Origin: Acidobacteriota bacterium
Lineage (GTDB): Bacteria; Acidobacteriota; Terriglobia; Bryobacterales; Bryobacteraceae
Assembly (NCBI GenBank): GCA_025350695.1
Contig: JANXXI010000188.1
Coordinates: 1-64,000, forward strand
Length of the DNA: 64,000 nucleotides
Direction: 5' to 3'
The translations under genes and the position numbers were made by a program. Position 1 is the stretch's first letter. Each line of letters opens with the position of its first letter. Below the pieces are notes generated by a model. The model was not told the DNA's origin. It saw only the letters and a program-made list of their open reading frames with translations, and searched no databases. Shown here piece after piece: positions 34,519-43,433 of this stretch.

Positions 34519-35685
34519 CTACTTTTTCTCCACCATGGCCTTGAGTTGCCAGTATACCGATTCTTCGTACTCTTCCTTCAAACGTTCCAGGCCTTCGGTT
34601 GAGGCGTCCCCCGGCCGCTGTCCCTGTTTCTTATCCGATTTGGCTAGCAGTTGTTTGGCTTCCTGATCGTCAGGGAACCGGTCCAGCACAGCTCGAAACC
34701 TTTCCGACGCGGCCAGGAAGTCGCCTCTGCGCCACAGCGCATAGCCAAGATTGAACTGATAGTCAACGTCAGCATCATCGGCTTCAACAGCCTTTTTTAG
34801 GTTTTCAATCGCATCGGGCGAGTTGGTGCGCATCTGGGCCAATCCCAAGTTGCAGATCACTTCGTTCACGGGCACTTGCGTCATCACAAACGAAAACGCA
34901 CGCAGCGCGCCCTGAAAATCGGCTGACCAGTAGCGGCTCAGACCAAGCATGAACTGCGCCCGGCGATGACGCGGATCATTGCTTTTCACCCGTGCAAACC
35001 AATCCGCCGCCACCCGGTAATTTTCTTTTTCGTATTGCATCATGCCTAACTGAAAGCACGGCTGCGAATAGTCTGCGTCAAGCCGCGCTGCTTGCGTCAA
35101 TAGGTGATGCTTCTGTTCCAGGTTGGTGGCCAGCAACCCGCGAATGTAATTTTCTTTCGCGTCTACACGCGCCCGAGGATGCCTTGCCACAAATTCACTT
35201 TGCGTCACCTTTGTTGTTGGCGAAAGAAACTTCAAGGCCTGCCAGCCAAGATGGATCTCCAGAACCGCCAAATCGTCAAGGGACCCAGTCTCAAAGAATT
35301 CAGTGCTCTGCTTGCGCCCCCGCATGTCGATCATGCGAGCCGTCAGCTTCACTCCCGGCCGTTGCCCCGCCGGTTTCTCCTCCAGTTCAAAGGTTCCGAA
35401 CACCAGCCAGCGCGCGTCCAACTCATCGCCAATCCTCACCATCGTGGCCTTCGATATCTGCACATAGGGCTTGACGCTCAACCTGCGATAAGCCTCCTGG
35501 CGCGCATCGCGATCCAGAACCAGCATGCCCTCGCCGTACAAAGCTTCTTGAATCGAATCGGCGACACTCTCGCCAATCCAATTCAAATTCAAGTTCTGTG
35601 TCAGGTTGACGAAGGGCAACACCACGACGGATTCGGCGGCTGCGGGAATGGAAAAAAGCAGCAGGGCCGCCAGAATGTGCTTCAT
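34519..35685 (-). CDS. Exported TPR protein with TolB/FlgO-like N-terminal domain
   Basis: 388 residues. A signal peptide HILAALLLFSIPAAAES is followed by a FlgO/TolB-N-like domain (ESVVVLPFVNLTQNLNLNWI, then ALYGEGMLVLDRDARQEAYR), and the C-terminal half contains several TPR units (GMMQYEKENYRVAADWFARV and others). Probably a scaffold at the cell envelope. The region 34387-34518 upstream of the STAS gene holds nothing recognisable. Confidence 0.75.
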   Translation of the reverse strand: MKHILAALLLFSIPAAAESVVVLPFVNLTQNLNLNWIGESVADSIQEALYGEGMLVLDRDARQEAYRRLSVKPYVQISKATMVRIGDELDARWLVFGTFELEEKPAGQRPGVKLTARMIDMRGRKQSTEFFETGSLDDLAVLEIHLGWQALKFLSPTTKVTQSEFVARHPRARVDAKENYIRGLLATNLEQKHHLLTQAARLDADYSQPCFQLGMMQYEKENYRVAADWFARVKSNDPRHRRAQFMLGLSRYWSADFQGALRAFSFVMTQVPVNEVICNLGLAQMRTNSPDAIENLKKAVEADDADVDYQFNLGYALWRRGDFLAASERFRAVLDRFPDDQEAKQLLAKSDKKQGQRPGDASTEGLERLKEEYEESVYWQLKAMVEKK

Positions 35686-35742
35686 CTTTCAATTCTACCA
35701 AGTCCGTGCAATTGGCTTGTTGCATTCTCGGAGGTCGTGAGA

Positions 35743-37122
35743 ATGTATCGAGCTAACTCACGAGTAAAGCGAGTGGGTTAACGACATTCACTCCCAACTG
35801 AATCGAACGCACGTTTCGTCCGTGCTGCGACCGGATTCCCCTGCTGAACTCGCCAGAGCCATTACAGGTTCTCCGCGCCTATATCGCCGGTGGCCGTCAC
35901 GCCATGGGCGGCCAGCAATTCGGCGCGGAAACCACTTTGATTGACATGCGCGCCATGAATCGGATTCTTAACCTTGATGTTGCGCGCGGCGTCATTGAAG
36001 TCGAGGCCGGCATACTTTGGCCGCAACTGCTCGACTACCTTTGGAAAGGACCTCATGGATGGGGAATTTTTCAAAAACAAACCGGCGCCGATCGTCTTTC
36101 GATTGGTGGAGCACTCGATCCACGGTCGCGGTCTGGCTCTCAAGCCCATCATTGATCAAATTGAGTCTTTCAACATACTCATGGCCGACGGTCAACCGCA
36201 ACTCTGTTCGCGCACCCGGAATGCGGAGCTGTTCCGTCTAGCCATTGGCGGCCACGGGTTGTTTGGAATTATCACTGCAGTTCAATTACGCCTCTTCCGC
36301 CGTAGAAAAGTCGAGCGTGTGGTGGAGCGGCGCCAAATTGACGAAATGCCGGATCTGTTTGCACAACGCGTCAAGCACGGTTACCTTTATGGCGACTTCC
36401 AATTCGCCACCGACAGCAAGCGCGATAGCTTCTTGCGGCAGGGCTTGTTCCCTTCCTATCGGCCCGTTGCGGATTCCACTCCTTTGACGGCCAATCCAAC
36501 CCGCTTTAATCCTGAGGAGTGGGAACGCCTTACCTACTGGTCGCATAAGAATCGCAGACTCGCCTTTAAGGTTTATTCAAGCCGGTATTTGGCGACTTCG
36601 GGCCAAATCTATTGGTCGGATTTCCAACTATCGGCAGCCTACATTGACAATTACCATCAAGCGCTGGATCGTAAGTTGCACGCCCGTCACCCGGCCACGG
36701 AGATGATTTCGGAGCTTTATGTGCCTCGCCCGAAGCTACCGGCATTTATGAATGATGCCCGGCGATTGCTCAAGGAACGCAAGGCCAACGTTGTCTACGG
36801 AACAGTGCGCATTATCGAAGCGGATACGGAGAGCTTTCTCGCTTGGGCGCGGAAAGATTGGGCGTGCATCGTGGTTAACATTCACATCGAACACACTCCT
36901 GAGGCGATTGCTCATGAAGCCGCAACTTTTCGTGGACTCATCGATCTGGCCCTAGCGCTGGGCGGTTCGTTTTACTTGACCTACCATCGCTGGGCGACAT
37001 GGCAACAGATTAATTCCGCCTACCCCCAGATGAACGAATTTCTCGAGCTCAAACGCAAATACGATCCGCAAGGACGTTTCCAAAGTGACTGGTATACCAG
37101 TTTAGAGTCCGCTCGCGGCTAA
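35743..37122 (+). pseudogene. FAD-linked oxidase (FAD_binding_4) pseudogene
   Basis: A complete-length FAD-binding oxidoreductase can be reconstructed across three frames. ATG 35743 (GGAGG seven bases upstream) starts the first; VNDIHSQLNRTHVSSVLRPD (35777 on) is in a second; the FAD-binding block AGGRHAMGGQQFGAETTLID, VEVEAGILWPQLLDYLW and QTGADRLSIGGAL is in a third; and HGRGLALKPIIDQ to the C-terminal LKRKYDPQGRFQSDW is in the first frame again (382-residue open piece from 35974). Breaks lie near 35776, 35850-35890 and 36120, the last equivalent to an eight-base deletion before HGRG. Would be about 455 residues intact. Probably inactive. Confidence 0.75.
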
Positions 37123-37181
37123 CGTAATCGAGTCGGTATACTCCACCCTGGAATATTTTTCTGCCGAGCCCTCCACAAGGC

Positions 37182-37205
37182 TTGACAGCCGATCTTTTGT
37201 ATAAT
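37182..37205 (+). promoter_or_regulatory. -10 element of the ArsR/SRPBCC operon
   Basis: A perfect TATAAT at 37200-37205 sits 12 bases before the ArsR ATG, predicting a transcript with a leader of about five bases. A consensus TTGACA at 37182-37187 is only 12 bases upstream of it, too close for ordinary sigma-70 use; a MerR-like or ArsR-type arrangement or coincidence is possible. Confidence 0.4.
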
Positions 37206-37216
37206 ACCATTCGGTT

Positions 37217-37603
37217 ATGCAACCAAGTGGTTATGGACAAACGCCGACCGGTCTGAACGCCACATTCGCCGCGCTGGCCGATCCGACTCGTCGCGCGATC
37301 CTCGCCCGGCTCGCATCCGGACAGGCATCGGTGTCCGAACTAGCCGGACCCTTTGCAATGACTCAGCCTGCCATTTCAAAGCATCTCAAAGTGCTTCAGC
37401 GTGCCGGTCTAATAACGCGCGACCGCGACGCACAACGGCGGCTGAGCCGGCTTGAGGCCAAGCCGATGGCGGCAGCAAGTCGCTGGCTACAGGAGTATCG
37501 CCAATTCTGGGAGACTTCGTTCGTTCGACTTGATGACCTACTCGTCGAATTACAATCCGCGCCAAAAAAACTTGCGAAGAAAAAAATGAACGAGAAGAAA
37601 TAA
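37217..37603 (+). CDS. ArsR-family winged-helix regulator
   Basis: 128 residues. FAALADPTRRAILARLASGQ near 18-37, SVSELAGPFAMTQPAISKHLKVL near 38-60 (recognition helix), and RAGLITRDRDAQRRLSRLE wing: typical ArsR fold. It lacks the metal-binding cysteine motif ELCVCDL, so it probably senses a non-metal signal. Lysine-rich tail. First gene of a three-gene cassette with an SRPBCC protein and a GyrI-like protein. Confidence 0.9.
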   Translation: MQPSGYGQTPTGLNATFAALADPTRRAILARLASGQASVSELAGPFAMTQPAISKHLKVLQRAGLITRDRDAQRRLSRLEAKPMAAASRWLQEYRQFWETSFVRLDDLLVELQSAPKKLAKKKMNEKK

Positions 37604-37615
37604 AAGGAGCAATAT

Positions 37616-38122
37616 ATGCAATATCTCAACAGCTTTCGTATGACGATGCTTAATGATTGCGAAATAGAGATCACCCGCGATTTCGATGCGCCGCGGCAAC
37701 TGGTGTTCGACGCCTTCACCAAACCGGAATTGGTGCGGCAGTGGTTGCTTGGCCCGCCCGGGTGGACAATGCCTGTTTGCGAAATCAATTTGACTGTTGA
37801 TGGAGCCTATCGTTATGTGTGGAGCAAAACTGGCGTCAAGGATATGGGCATGGGTGGGGTCTTCCGCGAAGTTGCATCGCCCACCCGCTTGGTGGCCACT
37901 GAAAAGTTCGACGAGTCCTGGTATCCCGGCGAAGCACTGAACACAACCGTCTTCGTCGAGGAAGGCGCTGTCACCAAAACCAAAATCACGGTACTCTATA
38001 AATCGAAAGAAGCCCGCGACATGGCCGCCAAGTCCGGCATGGAACATGGCATGGCGGTAGGCTACAATCGGCTAGAGGAACTGCTGTCTTCGATGACCCC
38101 GCAAGGAGCCGCCCGCACATGA
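37616..38122 (+). CDS. SRPBCC/AHSA1-family protein
   Basis: 168 residues, AAGGAG before ATG. IEITRDFDAPRQLVFDAFTK, PELVRQWLLGPPGWTMPVCE and GYNRLEELLSSM define the Aha1-C/SRPBCC hydrophobic cavity fold. ArsR plus AHSA1 pairs are common in soil bacteria, and ligand and role are unknown. Overlaps the next gene by four bases. Confidence 0.88.
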   Translation: MQYLNSFRMTMLNDCEIEITRDFDAPRQLVFDAFTKPELVRQWLLGPPGWTMPVCEINLTVDGAYRYVWSKTGVKDMGMGGVFREVASPTRLVATEKFDESWYPGEALNTTVFVEEGAVTKTKITVLYKSKEARDMAAKSGMEHGMAVGYNRLEELLSSMTPQGAART

Positions 38123-38583
38123 TCGATCTACCACAGATTACACAGACTACGGCGCAGCCGTTCGCGGCCATCCGGCTCACCATCCCGCGTAGCGAGATTC
38201 AATCGGTAATGGGTCCCGGCATCACCGAGGTGATGGCGGCGATCAAGGCCCAGAGCGCCAGCCCAACCGGGCCATGGTTCACGCATCATTTTCGAATGGA
38301 TCCGGCGACGTTCGACTTTGAAATCTGCGTCCCTATCGCCGGTCCTATCGCCGTTACGGGCCGCGTCTTTTGCGGAGAGAAACCGTCCTTAAGAGTTGCC
38401 CGCTTGGTCTATCAAGGACCCTATGAAGGCCTTGGCGCCGCCTGGGGTGAATTCGGCGACTGGATCGCAACCAATAAATATGTCGCTGGTCCAGATCTTT
38501 ATGAATGCTATTTGGCGGGGCCGGAATCCGGTCCCGATCCAACCCAATGGCGCACGGAACTCAGCCGCCCGCTAATCGGCTAG
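38119..38583 (+). CDS. GyrI-like small-molecule-binding protein
   Basis: 154 residues. AAIRLTIPRSEIQSVMGPGI, FDFEICVPIAGPIAVTGRVF and RVARLVYQGPYEGLGAAWGE are consistent with the GyrI/effector-binding (AraC_E_bind) fold, here without a DNA-binding domain. Ends the ArsR cassette. About 157 bases follow before the next gene, with one hairpin at 38655-38672. Confidence 0.72.
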   Translation: MIDLPQITQTTAQPFAAIRLTIPRSEIQSVMGPGITEVMAAIKAQSASPTGPWFTHHFRMDPATFDFEICVPIAGPIAVTGRVFCGEKPSLRVARLVYQGPYEGLGAAWGEFGDWIATNKYVAGPDLYECYLAGPESGPDPTQWRTELSRPLIG

Positions 38584-38654
38584 GCCCAACACGGTTCACT
38601 TAAAATCCATCGAGGATCCCCCGAACCCTGTCCGCCGATGGGACGCCGAACAAT

Positions 38655-38672
38655 CCCCGATTTTCATCGGGG
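38655..38672 (+). terminator. Hairpin after the ArsR cassette
   Basis: CCCCGAT (38655-38661) and ATCGGGG (38666-38672) form a perfect 7-bp stem with a TTTC loop. No U-run follows, so factor-independent termination is uncertain. Confidence 0.4.
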
Positions 38673-38740
38673 GCGAGTCAAAATGCTCCGGTTAGACAGC
38701 AGCGCTAGTAGTTAGTCACCAACCTAAATCTGCAGCAGTC

Positions 38741-39313
38741 ATGGGCGCGGAAAGATCGAAGCCTGTACAATTCAAAACAGACCCTGGAGTTAACGCGATA
38801 GCTAAAAGGATATCCAAAAGGTCGGCGAAGGTCGCAAACAAAGCCAATCGGTTCGCTGCCAAGGCGGCCAAACCGCGCAAGGCGGCGCCCAAGCCACAGC
38901 CCGGCAAGATGGCAAAGCCGACCCTGCTCGCAGGCGGCAACCCTCAGATCGCGAAGGCTGACGGCGATTCCCCCGTACAGGCTTACATCGCGGCCATGCC
39001 GGACTGGAAGGGCGACATCGGGCGCCGCCTTGACGCGCTCATCGCGCTCACCGTCCCCGGCGTACACAAGGCAGTCAAATGGAACTCGCCGATGTACGGC
39101 GTCGAGGGCCAGGGTTGGTTCCTCGGCGTCCATTGCTTGACGAAGTACGTTAGGGTGGCTTTCTTCCGCGGCGCGTCGCTGCGTCCTGTGCCCCCCGGCG
39201 AGTCCAAGAGTAAGGACACGCGTTACCTCGACATCCATGAGGGCCAGTTCGACGAAGCTCAGCTAGCTGCTTGGGTAAAGCAAGCCAGCCAATTGCCAGG
39301 CGAACGAATGTGA
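38741..39313 (+). CDS. DUF1801 protein with a Lys/Ala-rich H1-like N-terminal tail
   Basis: 190 residues from ATG 38741. Residues about 1-60 are strongly basic and Ala-rich (ISKRSAKVANKANRFAAKAA, KPRKAAPKPQPGK), resembling bacterial histone H1-like tails. The DUF1801 domain follows (SPVQAYIAAMPDWKGDIGRR, VPGVHKAVKWNSPMYG). If the true start is ATG 38909 the tail is untranslated, but its codon use looks coding. DUF1801 proteins are small cytosolic proteins of unknown function. Confidence 0.72.
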   Translation: MGAERSKPVQFKTDPGVNAIAKRISKRSAKVANKANRFAAKAAKPRKAAPKPQPGKMAKPTLLAGGNPQIAKADGDSPVQAYIAAMPDWKGDIGRRLDALIALTVPGVHKAVKWNSPMYGVEGQGWFLGVHCLTKYVRVAFFRGASLRPVPPGESKSKDTRYLDIHEGQFDEAQLAAWVKQASQLPGERM

Positions 39314-39338
39314 GCGGCCAGTAGGAGAGACAACAACC

Positions 39339-39785
39339 ATGAAGAAAGAGACAACTACCATGAAGAAGAGCACCTCGAAGGAAGCAAAAGGAGCAGACTC
39401 TCCCTCTCTGCTGATAGATGGGAGAATTAAGGAACTGAGCGATTGGCGCGGCGAGACGCTGGCTCGGGTCCGTCTTCTTATTAAGCAGGCAGACCCCGAA
39501 GTAGTAGAGGAGTGGAAGTGGAGAGGGGTTCCGGTATGGTCGCACGCCGGAATTATCTGTACCGGTGAGACGTACAAGAGTGTCGTGAAGCTGACCTTCG
39601 CCAAGGGCGCCTCGATCGAGGACCCTGCCGGCCTTTTCAACTCAAGTCTCGAGGGGAACACGCGCCGAGCCATCGACATTCGCGGTGGCGAACAGCTCAA
39701 CGAGGCCTCCTTCAAGAAATTGATCCGGTCCGCGGTGGCCGCCAACTCCGCCGCTCGGGCTCAACGCGCATCCCCGAAGAAGTAG
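39339..39785 (+). CDS. DUF1801 protein
   Basis: 148 residues with a Lys-rich start (KKETTTMKKSTSKEAK). The DUF1801 pattern is present: RIKELSDWRGETLARVRLLI, VEEWKWRGVPVWSHAGIICT, and KLTFAKGASIEDPAGLFN. It follows the previous DUF1801 gene by 25 bases and is probably co-transcribed, suggesting tandem duplication and divergence. Confidence 0.8.
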   Translation: MKKETTTMKKSTSKEAKGADSPSLLIDGRIKELSDWRGETLARVRLLIKQADPEVVEEWKWRGVPVWSHAGIICTGETYKSVVKLTFAKGASIEDPAGLFNSSLEGNTRRAIDIRGGEQLNEASFKKLIRSAVAANSAARAQRASPKK

Positions 39786-39825
39786 CACGGACGCCCTTTC
39801 GCACCAGAACGTTACAGGAACACGA

Positions 39826-40608
39826 TTACGTTGAGTAAAAAATCCGGTTGAGCTGCTTTTCCCAGGCGTCCCGCTCGGCCTCATTCATCGTTACGACTGC
39901 GGGGTTCGTATCGAATAAATGTTTGGCGGTTGGGGTCAGCGCCTCAGCAGCTTCGCCCTTCAGAAACATGTCGAAAAAGGTTCTAAATCCGCGGATCGCT
40001 CCTTCATCATCCCAGAGGTTTTGAAGCATCAGAATTGCATGCCACGGACGCCCTTGCGACCAGGCATGCCGCTTTTCCATCCACCCTTGAAAGTCATCCA
40101 ACAACGTCGCTGTGGCCGACACCCCAGAAGCGGCCATTTCGGAGGCAATCCAGCCATTCAAGAATGCGATAACACAACCCATTTTATCGCGGTTGCCAAA
40201 GTACATCACTGAGTGTTTGGAAAGCGTTTCCAGCCAAATTGCCAGCTTGCCACCCGTGGGAGCCGCGAGAAGCGCGACCTTTGATTCCGTTGAGGTGTGG
40301 TCTCGCTCGATCAGCTCTGCATAACGATCAAACGCATCCGCTTGCGTGGGACCGAGGAACTCAAGGTAGAATCCACTTTGGCGTTGTACGGCCAACGCTC
40401 CGGTGTAGGGATTTGCGACCGAACCAAATTTTCAAAATCCACGCGCCTCACAAAAGAGAAAGGCTGGCCCGGCGGAAGGGCGTTCCAGTACGCCGGGACA
40501 AATGCATTAATTAAGACGACTGATCGACTTGTCGCCGAGCAGCGCAATCGGCGCCGCTGCAATCATGCGAAGGACATCGAGGTCCGTTTGTGGGAGAGGC
40601 CGACTCAT
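39826..40608 (-). pseudogene. Frameshifted protein of unknown function (TTAATTAA scar plus A-run slip)
   Basis: Starts at ATG 40608 (MSRPLPQTDLDVLRM, then IAAAPIALLGDKSISRLN) and stops at a TTAATTAA (40507-40514). Deleting one TTAA copy continues in frame as AFVPAYWNALPPGQPFSF, then VRRVDFE, until the A-run at 40429-40432. Adding one base there gives KFGSVANPYTGALAVQRQSG, then FYLEFLGPTQADAFDRYAE, and the rest of the open frame to 39826. The restored protein has 259 residues. No domain recognised. Two independent lesions indicate a true pseudogene or two assembly errors. Confidence 0.65.
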
Positions 40609-40804
40609 AGGGTGCTGCCAGAGATTCTATAGCTGTTCGAATGCCCAGATTGGTCTCGATAGGTCCGATTGAGGCCTGTCTTAACCCTGTTGATGTGCCC
40701 CTTTTTGTGTCGCGAGAGGTAAGAGACTGAGTACACACCAATAGAATCGGGCATCCGCGGGTCCGCCCTCACAATGAAACCAACTCGACGTTACCGGAAT
40801 AACG

Positions 40805-40841
40805 AACCCAATCTATAAATTCGAACAAACTCAATTGGGTT
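40805..40841 (+). terminator. 8-bp hairpin in the gene-free 40.6-41.5 kb stretch
   Basis: AACCCAAT (40805-40812) and ATTGGGTT (40834-40841) pair perfectly around a 21-base AT-rich loop, with TTTAC after. The 196 bases before it, back to the pseudogene start, and the stretch up to 41022 hold nothing recognisable and are AT-rich for this genome. Confidence 0.3.
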
Positions 40842-41022
40842 TTACTCGAGTTCCTTTGCGGACAATAATCTCGCGCAGACGAACCGATTAAGCCATCTAC
40901 CTTCACCGCAAATTCCCCTAGTCACACCGCTTTCAAACTTTCTCGCATTCAAAACAAACCACTTATCAAACCCGCCCATTAACTTCTCCGCCCCGCCATG
41001 CTACTTTTAACCAGAAGGTAAA

Positions 41023-41304
41023 TTGCTGGCCAGCAAGTCTTCTACGGAAAAGTCCGCGCGGTATCCAAATTTATTGAGTAACCGGTCGCGAAGTACGAAA
41101 GACCCGAAGCGTTCCACGGATTGGGGAATCTGTGGAACGAGCCTTCCAAAAGAAGGCAATGCCGTTATGCTTGGCGGCATCCAGGGATAAGGACTAAGCG
41201 ACCGGAAAGCTTCTTCAACTCGCCGGAGGTATAAGTGTCTTTCGACGCGCGGCTTTGCTTTTAGGTAGCGTCGCTAAGGGCGGCAGTTCTTGCCAACCGC
41301 CTGG
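41023..41304 (+). other. Gene-free stretch with a series of strong hairpins (candidate structured RNA)
   Basis: No intact gene lies between 40609 and 41491. Between 41023 and 41304 there is a run of inverted repeats: TTGCTGG/CCAGCAA (41023-41036), GTTCCACGGATT/AATCTGTGGAAC (41111-41122 and 41127-41138, one G-U, GGGG loop), GCCTTC/GAAGGC (41141-41157), ATGCCG/CGGCAT (41159-41181 region) and GGCGG/CCGCC (about 41280-41303). Open frames here are short. It could be a structured RNA, a relic mobile element or decayed coding sequence. No family match was recognised. Confidence 0.35.
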
Positions 41305-41491
41305 GCTTCCGTGACCAAATCACTACAGAGCATGTCCCAGACACTCTCGATGCCATATGCGATACCGAAGACCGCTAGGTTGACTCGAATGCGATGCGCC
41401 GATCCTATCCAAGCGGCTCTAGGAGCAGCCGACCGTGCTCGCCGCCGCAACAAGCATCCTAAGGCCTCCCCATGATTGATAGAATCTACGA

Positions 41492-43420
41492 ATGCTCTTG
41501 AAGACCAGTTGCCTTCTATCCCTCCTGTTCCCCGCTCTGCTTACCGCGCAAAACGCAGTTGTTGCCGGGCGGTTTAACGTTGAGCCCTCCACCCTTATTA
41601 ACCTCGGTTTCGATTGGTCCATCACCGGCGATGCCAATCGTAACGCAACTGTCGAAGTGCAGTACCGCGAGACCGGCGCATCCCAATGGAAGGATGCTTT
41701 GCCCTTGCTGCGAATCGGTGGAGAGAAGATTTACCGTCAACGGGAAAACCTGGAATACATGGTTCCGCACGGTTTCGCCGGCAGTATCCTTAACCTCAAG
41801 CCTGGGACGGAATACGAATGCCGCTTGACGATGAAGGATCCCGACGGAGTTAGTGGACAGTCCGTACAGACCGTTAAAGTCAGAACGCGGAACGAACCCA
41901 AAGCCTATACTGGCGGGCGTACCCTGCACGTTTATCCTCCAGGCTGGACCGGCGCGAAATTGGAGCCATCCTTCACCGGCCTGTTGCAAGCCTATTATGG
42001 CGCCGGGCTGGGCGATTGGAGTGTAGTGTGGGAACGGCGCGCCCAACCGGGCGACATCATTTTGATTCACGCCGGGTTATACAAGTCGGATCGAATGAAC
42101 TATATTGACCCCTTGATGGCCCCGTTTGATGGCAGCTACTCGCTTACGCTGAAGGGCACGCCGGAAAAGCCGATCACCATTCGCGGAGCCGGTGATGGCG
42201 AAGCGATTTTTGATGGCGACGGTGTCGGCCGCCTGTTCGATGTTATGGCGTCGGAGAATCATATCTTTGAAAATCTGACCATTCGCAATGTGGACTACGC
42301 GATTTTCGCTGGCCAAAAAGAAGTGATGGGCGCCAAGGGTCTCACCGTTCGCAACTGCCGTTTTGAAGACGTGGGCTTCGGTGTCACTACGGAATTCGCC
42401 GGCTCGCGCGACTTTTTTATTATGGACAACATTATGCTGGGCCGCCTCGATCGCTACCGCTTGATTGGCTGGAGCAACCCCGGCGTCTACGGCATGCACG
42501 CCATGCGCAGCTATTACGGGGTGAAGGTTTACGGGCAAGGCCACGTGGTGGCGCACAACTCCATCGCCTATTTTCACGATGCCATTGGCATCTCTACTTA
42601 TGGCACGCCCGACCCAACGCAACTTCCGGTCGCCATCGATATTTACAATAACGACATGCACATGTCCGGCGACGACTTCATTGAAACCGATGGCGCAGCC
42701 TACAACGTTCGTGTGATGAATAATCGCGGGACGAATGCCGCCCACGGCGGGTTGAGCTCGCAACCTGTTTTCGGTGGCCCAATCTACTTTATCCGTAACA
42801 TCATGTATCACGTTGCAAGCGGAGTCAGCTTCAAATTTAGCGCCAAACCCGCCGGTATGCTTGTGTATCACAACACCGTGATCAGCGAACATGTCATGCG
42901 GGATCCGCACTCAAACACCCATTTCCGCAACAATCTTTTCCTTGGTTCCGACGCGCCGGACCGAGGCATTTTGACTCTGGCCAACGCTACTGCTTATTCC
43001 GATTACGACTACGACGGCTTCCGCCCGAATCGAAAAGGAGGAGATCAATATAATTGGCTTTCGCCCGCCAACCCGTCGCAGCGTTTGTACGAACCGAAGC
43101 CCGGGGATTGGAAAACGTTCTCCACGCTTGGCGCCATGCAAAAGGTCACGGGGCAGGAACAGCACGGCATGGAAGTGGACTACGACATTTTCGAGAACCT
43201 TCAAGGTCCGGACGGTTCAAAGCGTCACGCCGTTTATCATTCCATGGATCTCAACTTTCGTCTGAAGCAAGGGGCGAAGGTGATTGACGCCGGCGTGCGT
43301 CTGCCAACCGTGAACGACGATTTCGCGGGCCGCGCACCCGATCTTGGCGCACTCGAATTCGGTAAGCCCGAGCCCATTTACGGCCCGCGTTCCGGAGTGA
43401 AACAACCGTTCTATAGGTAA
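41492..43420 (+). CDS. Secreted right-handed parallel beta-helix protein
   Basis: 642 residues, signal peptide LLKTSCLLSLLFPALLTAQN. An N-terminal FN3-like domain (about 25-130: NVEPSTLINLGFDWSITGDA, ILNLKPGTEYECRLTMKDPD) precedes parallel beta-helix repeats (about 230-470: HIFENLTIRNVDYAIFAG, LTVRNCRFEDVGFGV, VYHNTVISEHVM). Resembles pectate-lyase-like polysaccharide-degrading or binding proteins. Catalytic residues cannot be assigned. A serine hydrolase follows 13 bases later. Confidence 0.8.
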   Translation: MLLKTSCLLSLLFPALLTAQNAVVAGRFNVEPSTLINLGFDWSITGDANRNATVEVQYRETGASQWKDALPLLRIGGEKIYRQRENLEYMVPHGFAGSILNLKPGTEYECRLTMKDPDGVSGQSVQTVKVRTRNEPKAYTGGRTLHVYPPGWTGAKLEPSFTGLLQAYYGAGLGDWSVVWERRAQPGDIILIHAGLYKSDRMNYIDPLMAPFDGSYSLTLKGTPEKPITIRGAGDGEAIFDGDGVGRLFDVMASENHIFENLTIRNVDYAIFAGQKEVMGAKGLTVRNCRFEDVGFGVTTEFAGSRDFFIMDNIMLGRLDRYRLIGWSNPGVYGMHAMRSYYGVKVYGQGHVVAHNSIAYFHDAIGISTYGTPDPTQLPVAIDIYNNDMHMSGDDFIETDGAAYNVRVMNNRGTNAAHGGLSSQPVFGGPIYFIRNIMYHVASGVSFKFSAKPAGMLVYHNTVISEHVMRDPHSNTHFRNNLFLGSDAPDRGILTLANATAYSDYDYDGFRPNRKGGDQYNWLSPANPSQRLYEPKPGDWKTFSTLGAMQKVTGQEQHGMEVDYDIFENLQGPDGSKRHAVYHSMDLNFRLKQGAKVIDAGVRLPTVNDDFAGRAPDLGALEFGKPEPIYGPRSGVKQPFYR

Positions 43421-43433
43421 GGAATTTCTAACT

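Noticed and set aside
37182-37205. TTGACA with TATAAT spaced by 12 bases as an ordinary sigma-70 promoter
   Set aside because: The spacing is far too short; only the -10 is retained as a candidate.
41048-41060. GGAAAAGTCCGCGC looked like the conserved region I of RNase P RNA
   Set aside because: None of the other conserved segments or pseudoknots of rnpB follow at the expected distance.
42077-42910. Minus-strand frame of 277 codons in the beta-helix gene
   Set aside because: Shadow of a repetitive, biased coding sequence.
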